In this document: one piece after another, positions 32,697-43,312 of the stretch
Numbering within the stretch: position 1 is the stretch's first letter
Layout of the letters: each line of letters begins with the position of its first letter
Assembly: GCF_030272615.1 (NCBI RefSeq)
Contig: NC_081406.1
Span: forward strand, 237,003,922-237,067,921
Direction: 5' to 3'
Source of the DNA: Cryptomeria japonica
Taxonomy: Eukaryota; Streptophyta; Pinopsida; Cupressales; Cupressaceae
Length of the DNA stretch: 64,000 nucleotides
Position numbers and translations under genes: made by a program
The notes under the pieces: model-generated
What the model was told of the DNA's origin: nothing
Database searches by the model: none
What the model saw: only the letters and a program-made list of their open reading frames with translations

Positions 32697-32846
32697 TGAT
32701 GGGGAGGTGTACTCAAAGAGATTCAATCCTTTGTCAAAAGGTATTTAAGTGTTTTCCTAGTGGGCTCTTTGTATTTGATGGGGAGGTGTACTCAAAGAGA
32801 TTCAATCCTTTGTCAAAAGGTATTTAAGTGTTTTCCTAGTGGGCTC
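32689..32846. repeat. 79-bp tandem duplication across the C insertion edge
   Basis: 32689-32767 and 32768-32846 are identical. The unit starts in H (TTTGTATT, including the target site) and runs 71 bp into the C LTR, so it arose after C inserted. Confidence 0.92.
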
Positions 32847-34324
32847 CATTCATTGTTCATCTAGTCTACCAATCAATTTAGAAATCTCAACTCTCTAAGA
32901 GTGCTCCCAATCAAGATGTGCTCATTGGTTGCTTAAGCATGGTTGAGATTCACAAGGGTAAATCCAACCTTACACTCTCAAACTCCAAACAAATGCTTGC
33001 AGAGGTTGTGGCAAGTGTTCATAATGTTTTCGAATGGTAATCAACTAGTTTTGAGTATGGTTTTGATTCATTTCCCCATCGCTCCTTCCTTTCCATATTT
33101 TCTAGGCCTAGTAGCCCTAGAGCCCCAATTATCCCTACCTAACCGGTTTTTGTGGATTTTCTGACAATTTCCCCAAAGACCCACACAAACTCTTTGGTGA
33201 TCTAAGTACCATTCTGGAAGTAATTTCTAATTTGTGGAATGATAAATCTCAGTCTAACCGTATAGATACGAAACCCAAGAAATGCTTGTTTTAGGTGGTT
33301 TTAGGCTTGTTTTTATCTTTTTCCAAGGGTTTGGTGTCTTCCTAGATCTGCCACACCTCCAAACTCACACATAGGCTCTACCACACCTCACTTTCTCATG
33401 CCAAACACTCTTCACTTCCAACCCTTCTCATCCCTACAATCACTTGCATAATTTGATTCATTTCCTAACCAGGCTATGACTGAGATCGCCTAGGAAATGA
33501 TGCTCATTGGCCTTTCAATGGCCTCCAAAGGAAAATAAAAACTATGTACACTATAAAAAGGTTCCATGGCTTGATTCCCAAGGGTTATTGAGAAGAACTC
33601 AAAGGACGTCAAGTTGAAACCATGTTTGGGCCTCTCAAACCCTTACTCAGGCTGAGAGCTTTAAAATTGAAAAATCAATTTAAACCTACAATAAAACTAA
33701 CCAAATTGATTCCTGAGAACTACAAGAACATGTGCAAAACAACAAGAAAAGAACAGAAATTCAATCAATCCATTAAGTACGGATTGTTGCTCTAATTCTT
33801 GAAAAATGCAAGGTAAAACTCAAAAATGGTCTCCAATTTGTATTCCAATCTACTCTAGGCATTAAAAAACCTCATTACATTCATTCTCAGGGAATTTATA
33901 TGCCATTTTTGGCCTAACTAACTCTCCATCAGTTTTCTAACCAACCCTTTTCTCAAAAATGCAAAAAGTTGTCGAGCAACTTTGACAACTTTTGCCAAAA
34001 AGTGCATTTTTGCCTTACATGCTTTTTTTTCTCCTCCAAACCATCTAGGATTACTAAATACCATTAAATTAACATGTCTCAATTCCAAAAAAGGCTATTC
34101 AAGGCATTTTTCATCAAAATGCAAGACTATACCATTTTAGGCTTACAAGGGCTTACAAGCCAAAATTGAGCAAATGCATTGTCCTAAGGACATTCAACCT
34201 ACCAAAGCATTTCAAAAACATATGAGGACCTAAGAAAAGACTCTTATTAACCATTACAACCCAACCTATTAACAAACACACCAAAATGAAGAAGTTGTAC
34301 TCAAAACTAGGTGCTCCTGCACCA
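32776..34324 (-). repeat. 3' LTR of element C (1549 bp)
   Basis: TGATGGGGAGGTG...CACCA. The 79-bp duplication adds an extra LTR start at 32697. It is clearly diverged from the 1572-bp 5' LTR by scattered substitutions, so C is older than B or F. Confidence 0.9.
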
Positions 34325-34345
34325 TACTCCCCCAAAGAAAAGAAG
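34325..34345 (-). promoter_or_regulatory. Polypurine tract of element C
   Basis: The minus strand reads CTTTTCTTTGGGGGAGTA directly before the 3' LTR. Confidence 0.8.
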
Positions 34346-34379
34346 TCAAGTGACTCCTTGAGGTAGCAAAAAAAGTGGA

Positions 34380-35460
34380 ACTCCATGCTTAGAGAATTCT
34401 TCCTTGGGTATCCAAGTAGCCTCTGATGTTGGAAGGTTCTACCACTTGACCAAGTGCTCCATGTAGGCAGTATGCCTTGTTTTCTTCAAAATTCTAGAAT
34501 CTAACACCTTCTTGGCTTGGGAAATGGGTGCAGCTGGTAAGGGCAGGTTTGAAACTACTTGAGAGACTTCTAAAACTCTACTATCTTCTACTAGAAGTGT
34601 TCCCTTATACTGCACCGGATATTCCACATTGAAAATGGGCGACAAAGCCATATCACCGGGTAAGTCTACCTTGTATGCATTATTTCCATACTTGACCAAA
34701 ACTTTGCAAGGACCTATCCTCCTCATCTGAAGCTTGCTAGGGACACCTTTCTGAAGTCTTTCCTTGTTCAAATGCACCATTACCATGTCACCAATAGAAA
34801 ATTGTATATCCTTTCTTTTCTCATCCAATTTGTCCTTGATCCTTTGAGTAGTGTCCAATAGGGTTGTCCTAACCTACTCATGAGCCTCTTGCATTGATTG
34901 AGCCATGTCTAAGGCATGTCCACTCTGTTGTCCCATCTTTCCCACATCTTTGAGCTCCAAAACTCCTCTAGGAAGAATGTCATACACCACCTCAAAAGGG
35001 ATTTTACCGATGGACCTATTCACACTATCATTGTAGGCAAACTCATCGTGATGGATGATCTGATCCCACTCTTTTGTCAGGAATCTAAGTAGATTTCCAA
35101 GTGTTCTATTGACCACCTTAGTTTGGCCATCCATTTGGGGATTATTTCTGAAATGAAAGACAAATTAGTACCTATTCTTTGCCACAAAGTCTTCCAAAAA
35201 TGACCCATAATCTTTGCATCCCTATCTAACATAATGCTGATAGGTAAACCATGAATTATAATAAACTCTTTGAAAAACAAGTGAGTAATGTGGCTAGCAT
35301 CATGAGTGACCTTGCATGGAATAAAATGAGCCATCTTACGAAACCTATCTACCACAACATAGATACTATCAAAACTTGATTTGGTTTTAGGCAAACCAAC
35401 CACAAAGTCCATACTTACACACTCCCATGGCCCGTTGGGGATAGGTAAAGGCTAATAAAG
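34380..35460 (-). pseudogene. Integrase and chromodomain of element C
   Basis: The core starts near 35430 ([16 protein letters not shown], first Asp) and has MLDRDAKI (second Asp). The usual DGQTE motif reads [11 protein letters not shown] (about 35130), so the catalytic Glu is replaced by Lys. A frame change lies near 35150. The C-terminal part has the GPF-like region (LQMRRIGPCKVLVKYG) and NVEYPVQY, then VLDSRILKKTRH and EHLVKW, the start of a chromodomain that would direct insertion to heterochromatin. A TAG replaces the next expected Gln, and NLPTSEATW continues in frame after it. Confidence 0.88.
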
Positions 35461-36225
35461 ACTAGCATTGGAAGATGTACCCTTAGCTCTTTGGCAAACC
35501 ACACATTTATCCACATATCTTTTGATATCTCTTTGCATTTTAGGCCAATAGTAGAACATTTGGACAAGTTCCAAAGTCTTGTTCAAACCAAAATGTCCAC
35601 TCAAGCATCCATTATGCTTCTCTTGCATCATTTTTTCTCTCATAGACCCTTTAGGCACACATAGTTGTCCTCTTTTGAATAAAAGGCCATCTTGGAAGAT
35701 GTAATCTACATATTCACTATGAAAATGGTTTCCAAACCCTTGGCAAACCTTGTAGGCAGCAGCAAAGTCTTCATCTTCTTCATACAATTCCTTGAAATGA
35801 TCCACTCCAATGCTTTTAAGTTGCACTTCTTGCACTGTTAGTAATCTCCTACTCAATGCATCAGCCACCTTATTACATTGTCCTTTCTTGTGTTTTATGG
35901 TAAAGGTATATGACTGCAAATACTCCACCCATTTAATATGCCTATGGTTTAACTTTTGTTGAGAATTAAGAAATCTAAGCACTTGATCATCAGTGTAAAC
36001 CACAAATTCCTTAGGCAGCAAATAATGCCTCCATTTCCTAAGAGATTGGACAAGTGCATACAATTTCAAATCATAGGAGGAATACCTTTTCTTTGCATCA
36101 TTGAGCTTCTCACTGAAGAAGCCAACCAATCTATTGTCTTGACTCAAAACTGCTCCAACCGCTATGTTGCTTGCATCACATTCAATGGTGAAGAGCTTGT
36201 CAAATCTTGGTAGGATAAGAACCGA
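35452..36225 (-). pseudogene. RNase H and integrase zinc finger of element C
   Basis: RNase H begins with TIECDASNIAVG (about 36180), then SYDLKLYALV, where a catalytic Glu (usually DKELYA) is displaced, then VYTDDQVLRF and ADALSRR (about 35860). The spacer leads to the HHCC finger HNGCLSGHFG...CVVCQRAK (about 35620-35490). A TAG follows SLY where Gln is expected. The frame is open for 231 codons, the best-preserved part of C. Confidence 0.87.
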
Positions 36226-37320
36226 TTAGGTAGCCACCTTTGTCTTCAAGAGATCAAAACCTCTTTTTTCTTCCTTTGTCCATACAAACTTAGTTTTCAT
36301 ACCTCCCTTGATTGTCTCAAGCATGGGTGCACATATTTCACAAAACCCTTTGATGAACTTCCTATAAAACTGAGCCAAGCCATGGAAACTTCTTACTTCA
36401 CTTGTTGTCCCAAGTCTGGGCCAACTGATTATGGCTTCCACCTTAGAGGTATCCATCTTTAAATCACCTCTTGAGACTACAAACCCAAGATGCACCAACT
36501 TCTATTTCATAAACTCACATTTCTCCAAATTGATGGTCAGTTGCTCATCACATAGTTTACTCAATACAATTTCTATATGCTTAAGATGTTCATCTTTAGA
36601 CTTGCTAAAAATTAAGATGTCATCTAAGTAAACAACAAAAAATTTACCAATGTAGTCCTTGAGTACTTCATTCATGAGTCTCATGAATGTGCTAGGAGCA
36701 TTTGTGAGCCCAAATGGCATAATAAGCCATTCATAGAGTCCTTTTGTAGTCTTGAAGGTTGTCTTCCATTCATCACCCTCCTTTATTCTAATTTGGTGGT
36801 AACCACTCTTGAGATCTATTTTGGTGAAGTATTTAGCACCTCCCAAACAATCCATCAAGTCTTCAATTCTTGGGATGGAAAATCTATACCTGATAGTAAT
36901 CTGGTTTATGGCTCTAGAGTCAGTGCAAAGTCTCCAAGTACCTCCCTTCTTTGGAGCCAAAATGGTGGGTACTGCACATGGGCTGATTCTTTTCCTGATT
37001 AGTCCATTGTTTAGGATTTCTTGTATTTTCTTGGCTATCTCCTTGTTCTGATCTGATGTCATTTTATAAGCTACCTTATTGGGCAAAGAAGCTCTGGGTA
37101 TAAAGTCAATTTGATGACTTATGGCACATTAAGGAGGCAATGTGGTTGGTGTTCCATCACTAATGATGTCCTCAAACTGATTTAGGACTTGCTGCACTTC
37201 TTTAGGAATTCTCACCTTCTTCTCCTTGTTGTCCTCTTTTAGCTTTACAACAATGGCAAACCACACTCCTTCTCCCTCCTTGCTATCCTCTTTTAGCTTT
37301 TCAACAATGGTAAACCACAC
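36226..37320 (-). pseudogene. Reverse transcriptase of element C
   Basis: The N-terminal segment has a duplicated short stretch (two copies of a VVKLKEDNKE-like phrase, 37320-37230). The RT core runs 37086-36502: [57 protein letters not shown] and the catalytic [13 protein letters not shown] (about 36650) with both Asp residues intact. A TAG after FMK splits off the thumb/connection (36498-36226: VSFHGLAQFYRKFIKGF). A TAA ends it where Gln is expected. Typical Ty3/gypsy length. Confidence 0.9.
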
Positions 37321-37478
37321 TCCTTCTCCCTCCTTGTGTGTGTTGATGAACGCAGCACATTAGGGCCTTTGGATCTTCCCTCTACTTGGTCTCCTATGGA
37401 CTGGATTTTGTAGGTGGTTCCATTCTTTTGGAAGGTATAAGCATTATCCTCTCCATGATGTGTTTCCTTTCTGTCAAA

Positions 37479-39014
37479 CTACCATGGCCCACCTAGGAGT
37501 AGGTGGCAAGCATCCATGGGAAAGATATCACACAAGATTTCGTCCTTGTAGACTCCTATAGTGAACTCCACCCAAGTTTGTTCATTTACAACAACATGTT
37601 GCCCCTTGTTGAGCCATGTAACTCTATAGGGATCATTATGTGGTATTCTTGGAAAACTAAGCTTACTCACCGCTTCCTTTGACACTATGTTGTCCGTGGA
37701 TCTTGAATCCACCACCACTCTACATACCTTTCCCATGATCTTACATTTTATTTTGAACAAGGATCTCCTTTGGCTAGGTTCCTCCTTAACCAGTTCTTTA
37801 ATCAAGACTCTTCTTATCATGAGGTTCTCTCCAACCTTTGAATCTAAACTTACTTTTGATGCTTTCATGTTTGTTGTATCCTCTTGAGCATAGTTTACTC
37901 TTGTCTCACCTCCTTGGGATGAAGAAAACTTCTCAAGGAATCTATAGGTCGGGTGTCCAAATTGATGGCAATTGTAGCACTTCATGGTGGCAAAATAGGA
38001 CCCTCTTCCTGATCTAATAGATCTTCCTCTATTAGAGTTGCTAGATCCCCTTCCTCTATATCTTCTCTTTCTATTGGAATCCCCACTTTTCTCAACCAAC
38101 TTGGATTCCCCTTGGAATCTTTGGTCTACACTTATTCCACCAAAACTACCTCTCTGACCTCTGCCATCTCTTCCCCTACCTCTGCCTCTATTCCTTTGTT
38201 CATTTTTCTTCTTTCTCTTTTCCTCCACTCTTAGTGCCAACTGATAGCACTTGTGCATGGTGTTGGAGAATAACAAGCTTAATTCCTCTTGAATATTCCA
38301 TCTCAAGCCATTTAAGTATCTAGCTACCTTGATTCTCTCATCCTCTACCACCTTGGCTCTCAAACACAACTTCTGAAATTCCTCAATCTAGCTACTCACA
38401 TCCAAGTCTCTTTGTCTCAAATTTTGTCTCCTCTTATGCAACTGGATCTCATAGTCTTCAGGAATGTATGCCTCTTTCACCTTGGCTAACATGCCCTTCC
38501 AAGTAGCTATGGGGTTCTTTCCCTCTTTTTGCCTCTCTTCTTGAATAAATTTCCACCAAGTCAATGTTTCCCCTCTGAATCTAGACTTGGCCACCTTCAC
38601 CTTTTGTGCGTCACTGATTCCATCACATTCAAAGTGATTCTCCAATCCCTCTATCCATTCCAGGACTACCTCGGGCTCTATTTTTTCACAAAAAAGTGGC
38701 ACTCCTAGGGATTTTCCTCCTAGGGTTGTGATTGCTTTAAGGAAATTTTCTTCAAGTAGAATAGGGTCTGGTTCAGGTGTCCTATCCTCTTCTACATCTT
38801 CTTTACCCTTCCCTTCATTGACCTTGATTGTCACTTTCTCATTTTTGTCTTCAACTATGTCTAGTTTTCTCTCCAATTGTAGTAACCTTTCTCTGAGGAG
38901 CCTATTTTCTTTCTCTTGGTCTTCTACTTTCTTTTCTAGCTCTGCATTGGTCACCATCCTTAGGCTATTCTCTCCTACTGATTCAGTGTTTGTCATATGT
39001 TGGCTTCTTCCCAA
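37479..39014 (-). pseudogene. Gag and protease of element C
   Basis: The frame starts at 39014 only about 10 bp from the PBS, which favours this Met. It encodes a leucine-rich coiled coil (residues about 25-60), then a retrotransposon gag domain with ETLTWWKFIQEE. A single TAG at 38385-38387 interrupts the frame, which continues to 37479. An Arg/Gly-rich stretch precedes a zinc knuckle CYNCHQFGHPTYRF whose last Cys is Phe. The protease reads VVVDSRSTDNIVS, with DSG changed to DSR. It ends at DACHLLLGGPW, the usual protease end. Confidence 0.88.
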
Positions 39015-39023
39015 ATCTTACTT

Positions 39024-39035
39024 GCTCTGATACCA
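39024..39035 (-). promoter_or_regulatory. Primer-binding site of element C
   Basis: The minus strand reads TGGTATCAGAGC, a perfect match to initiator tRNA-Met, 3 bp from the LTR at 39039. Confidence 0.92.
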
Positions 39036-39038
39036 CTA

Positions 39039-40610
39039 TGATGGGGAGGTGTACTCAAAGAGAGTCAATCCTTTATCAAAAGGTAGTTAAGTGTTATCCT
39101 AGTGGACTCCCTTCATTGTTCATCTATTCTACCAATCAATTTAGACACCTCAACTCTCTAAGAGTGCTCCCAATCAAGATGTGCTCATTGGTTGCTCGGG
39201 CATGGTTGAGATTCACAAGGGTAAATCCAGCCTTACACTCTCAAACTCCTAACAAATGCTTGAAAAGGTTGTGGTAAGTGTTCATAATGTTTTCCAAGGG
39301 TAATCAACTAGTTTTGAGTATGGTTTTGATTCATTTCCCCATCGCTCCTTCCTTTCCCTATTTTCTAGGCCTAGTAGCCCTAGAGCCCCAATTAGCCCTA
39401 CCTAACCATTTTTTTGTGGATTTTCTCACAATTTCCCCAAATACCCACACAAACTCTTTGGTGATCTAAGTACCCTTTTGGAATTACTTTCTAATTTGTG
39501 GAATGAGAAATCTCAATCTGACCGTATAGGTATGGAACCCGAGAAATGCTTGTTTTAGGTGGTTTTAGGCTTGTTTTGGTCTTTTTCCAAGGGTTTGGCA
39601 TCTTCCTTGATCTGCCACACCTCCAAACTCACACATAGGCTCTGCCACACCTCACTTTCTCATGCCAAACACTTTTCACTTTCAACCTTGCTCATCCTTG
39701 CAAGCACTTGCATAATTTGATTCATTTCCTAACCCAGCTATGACTAAGATCGCTTAGGAAATGATACTCATTGGCCTTTCAATGACCTCCAAAGGAAAAT
39801 AAAGACTATTTACACTATACAAAGGTTCCATGGCTCGATTCCCAAGGGTTATTGAGAAGAACTCGAAGAACTTCAAGCTGGAACCATGTTTGGGCCTCTC
39901 AAACCCTTACTCAGGCCGAGAGCTTGCAAAATTGAAAACTCAATTCAAACCTTCAATAAAACTAACCAAATTGGTTCCTAAGAACTACAAGAATATGTAC
40001 AAAACAACAAGCAAAGAACATCAATGCAATCAATCCATTAAGTATGGATTGTTGCTCTAATTCTTGAAAAATGCAAGGTAAAACTCAAAAATGTTCTCAA
40101 ATTTGTATTCCAATCTACTCCAGGATTTCAACAGCCTCATTAAATTCATTCTCAAGGCATTTATATTCCATTTTTTTCCTAACTAACTCTCCATCGGTTT
40201 CCTAACCAACCCTTTTCTCAAAAATGCAAAAAAGTTGCTCAGCATTTTAAAAAGTTGTCAAGCAACTTTGACAACTTTTGCCAAAAAGTGCATTTTTGCC
40301 TTATATGTTTTGTTTTCTCCTCCAAACCTTCTAGGATGACTAAATACCATTAAATTAATATTTCCCAATTCCAAACAAGGCTATTCAAGGTATTTTTCAT
40401 CAAAATGCAATATTATGCCATTTTAAACTTACAAGGGCTTACAAGCCAAAATTGAGAAAATGCATTGTCCTAAGGACATTCAACCTACCAACGCATTTCA
40501 AAAACATATGAGGACCTAAGAGAAGACTCTTATTCACCATTCCAAACCAACCTATGAACAAATACACCAAAATAAAGAAGTTGTGCTCAAAACCAGGTGC
40601 TCCTACACCA
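39039..40610 (-). repeat. 5' LTR of element C (1572 bp)
   Basis: TGATGGGG...TACACCA, flanked by GTATT at 40611. It serves as the reference for recognising the split D LTR. Confidence 0.92.
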
Positions 40611-40615
40611 GTATT

Positions 40616-40872
40616 GTTTCAATATTCCAGAGTGATCCTAGAGAAAATCATGAGATGGCGGTGAAAAGGATTTTTAGATACTTACAAGGTACATCAGAAT
40701 ATGATTTGTGGTACCCTAAGGATGATAACTTTACTTTATGTGCATATACATATGTTGATTGGGCTGGTGATGTTGATGACTAGAAAATCACTTTCGGTGG
40801 AGATTTCTTTCTTGGAAAGAAGTTGGTTTCATGGATCAGCAAGAAAAAATCATGTACATGCTTATCTTTCAA
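40616..40872 (+). pseudogene. RNase H fragment of element H
   Basis: Continues H after C: FQSDPRENHEM, FRYLQGTSEYDLWYP, then CAYTYVDWAGDVDD, where TDVDWAGD is expected, a stop, then FLERSWFHGSARK-type sequence in a shifted frame and SKKKSCTCL. It ends where J starts, so the second half of RNase H is missing. Confidence 0.8.
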
Positions 40873-41911
40873 AGATCTACCTTAAGATAGGGATGTGTTC
40901 ATGTATTGTCTTTGATTTGCCTAACAGATCGTCCACATAGTCCTCCATAATTTTATGCAAGAGGTCATGAAAAATTATCGTAATGGCATGCTGATATGTG
41001 GCTCCAGCATTTTTTAAGCCAAAAGGTATGACCCGGTAACAGAAAGTCCCCCATGGTATTGTGAATGCAATTTTATGTTGATCTTCATCTGCAATCCTGA
41101 TTTTATTATATCCAAAAAATCCATCCATAAGTGATAGCATCTCATGCCCTATTGTAAGGTCCATAATCATATCTATGTTGGGGAGGGAGAAATCATCTTT
41201 AGGACAAGCCTTATTTAGATCTCAGAAATCAGTACAGATGTGGATGCCCCCAATGGGTTTGCTAATAGGTACAATGTTGGAGACCCATTCAACATAGTCT
41301 ATTGGTTCGATGAATTCTGCATCCAACATCTTTTGGAGTTTTGCCTTGACCAGGAGTGCAATATGTGGATGTATTTTGTGCAACTTCTATTTTACAGGTT
41401 TTGCATCTAGGCGGACAGCAAGATTATGAACCACCAAGTCAGGATCTAGACCTGGCATATCAGCATAGGACCATGTGAAATTGATTTTTGTCTCTATAAG
41501 GAAATTGATGAAGTCTTGTTTCTCTTGCTCTGTGAGGGACTTGGCAATGAGCATGTTTTTTGGAATGTCTTTGGTGCCCATATTGATATTGTTTGTTTCT
41601 TCTATTAACATATTTGACCTATCTTGTGGAAGATAACCAATGGTAGGGAGGTCAAGTCCCTCATCCTCAAGTGCCTTTTCTAGGTTTTCACTTTCAGATA
41701 TGCCCTTTGTTTTTGCTTTTTGCTCATCCAAAGGTGCCCCGAAGAGGTTTTCACCTAGAGAATCATGTTTTTTTCTTTTTATTATCTTTTTTGTGGCTAA
41801 GGGTATTGACCTGACTACCAAAGTATCCCTTTTCATGTAGCTTAATACCGTGTACTCTATTGCAGTCTTCCAAATTTTGCATAGTCGGGAGAGTAATGAG
41901 AGCATTATCAT
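40873..41911 (-). pseudogene. Reverse transcriptase fragment of element J
   Basis: The N-terminal linker has LTEQEKQDFINFL and FTWSYADMPGLDPDLV (about 41560-41430), typical of Tat/Ogre RT. Then ICTDF, a TGA where Arg is expected, and DLNKACPKDDF (about 41210). The palm contains MDGFFGYNKIRIADED, FTIPWGTFCYRVIPFGLKNA and the catalytic EDYVDDLL (about 40930) with both Asp residues. The fragment ends at HIPILR, a stop, then IFER, where copia element H begins. Thumb, RNase H and integrase are missing. Confidence 0.88.
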
Positions 41912-41948
41912 CAGTGCAGATATCTAAAGTGGGTTTGTCTCATTGGCC

Positions 41949-43010
41949 CTAGTTTATGAGTTCAGGATGGACAAGATGTAGCTCGTGTGAAATGGGAGAG
42001 GTTATACGGGTGATGGTTTTGACGTGAGTGTCAAAGAAGATATCATTTTCATATTTATAAGGCATTTCATGGAACTCCTCTTTGTCAGAGCTTTCAATGT
42101 CCAAGGAAGGACTTGAAGGGGCACCGGCGATAGTAATCTTAGGCACCCGGGTGTACCCCAAATGTTTGTTGTACTTGTAGGAGATAGGATTTATGGGTGC
42201 TTTTCTTCCTTTCTCCTCTAGTCCCAAGTCGTGTCCATTGTAACCCATTTTTTCAACTATAGCTGATGCTTTTGGATACATTTTTTTAGATATTTTTGTT
42301 GGGTCTTCATCATCTTCCCGGTACATCCATGAAGAGACATCTGTGTCAAGCCTCTCCTCATCAAGTGAGCCCCATTGCTGGAAGGTGGTATCTTTACATT
42401 GTATGACCATTTTTTGATCTTTTTTGAGCTCTTTTGGTTTTCCAAATGACTTAGGGGATGGGGGAAGGTTGCCTATTAATAAGACATCCTCCAATTTGTA
42501 TTCTCCATAGCCATTATCCAGGATCTTGATTTGTGTGTCTAGTTGGGATGAGGTGGAGGCAACATTTGATGTGTCTGATGGAGGAGTTAGCAATGGTATA
42601 TTTAGTGGGCAATGGTATCAATGTTTCCCCTCTAAGAGTTTGCAATATTGGAAAGGTTGTGGATCACCTTTGATAGTGATCTCTCTTCCATTAAAGGGGA
42701 ATTTGATGCATTGGTGATAAGTGGAGGGTACATCTTGCAAGGAGTGGATCCATGGTCGATCGAGAAGGATGTTGTAGGGGAGATCAAGATCTAGTACTTG
42801 GCTAGGGGTTTCAATTGTGATAGGGCCCACTTGAAAAGGTAAGGTGATCATGCCCTTTGAAACTCTTTCTGCATCATCATATGCTTTTATTGTTATCCGT
42901 CCTGATGTGTCTACCAGGTCCTAAGAAAGTCCCAATTGTTTTATTAACTTGTATGTACATAGATTGAGTCTGGATCCACCATCTATCAGGATACGTTTGA
43001 CCTTGTGCTT
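41949..43010 (-). pseudogene. Protease and G-patch-like region of element J
   Basis: The protease active site reads ILIDGGSRLN (42989-42960), a complete DGGS-type site. The flap and end follow with SQVLDLDLPYNILLDRPWIH (42851-42720) and CIKFPFNGREITIKGD. After a stop, the 214-codon frame 42593-41949 contains AIVEKMGYNGHDLGLEEKG (about 42270-42210), which matches the G-patch pattern found between PR and RT of some Tat/Ogre elements, and YKYNKHLGYTR. The surrounding acidic linker has no known fold. Confidence 0.78.
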
Positions 43011-43312
43011 CTAGATAAGGGCTTTGATGTGCAAAGGTTTATTATGGTCTCATCTATAGGAGCATCATTGGAAGTGAACACAAGGTGTTGCTAGGCAGCA
43101 AGGTTTCCAATGAGAGCTTGGAATTGGGTACCATTGATATTATCGGGAATGCGAGACTCAAGGAGGGCTTGTTCCAAAATTTCTTTATGGACAGGGGAAG
43201 TCTTGAGAAGTTCTAGAATGGAGATCTATGTGGGGGTCTTCCCAAGTTGGTCAAGGAGGTCATATCAGAGGGTGGAAGACATGGGTGGAGGGTTTGGTGG
43301 GGGAGGAGCTCC

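Larger units (their letters stand above)
32697..40610 (-). mobile_element. Element C: full-length chromovirus (Ty3/gypsy)
   Basis: 7914 bp with TG...CA ends and target duplication GTATT (32692-32696 and 40611-40615) in H. Minus-strand order: 5' LTR, initiator tRNA-Met PBS, gag, protease, RT, RNase H, integrase, chromodomain remnant, PPT, 3' LTR. Integrase after RNase H marks it as Ty3/gypsy, and the chromodomain marks it as a chromovirus. The clade is not resolved. All genes have stops, and the integrase catalytic Glu is Lys. Confidence 0.95.
30516..40872 (+). mobile_element. Element H: Ty1/copia pol fragment interrupted by C
   Basis: Plus-strand integrase, RT and part of RNase H, close to E and K. 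It is split at 32696 by chromovirus C and resumes at 40611 with the duplicated GTATT. It ends at about 40872 inside RNase H, where gypsy element J begins. No LTR is left. The 5' side begins inside the protease/pre-integrase segment at the head-to-head junction. Confidence 0.85.

Noticed and set aside
32697-32767. True left end of C at 32697 with a longer LTR
   Set aside because: The first 79 bp are an exact tandem duplicate spanning host and LTR. The partner LTR shows that the real LTR corresponds to 32776-34324.
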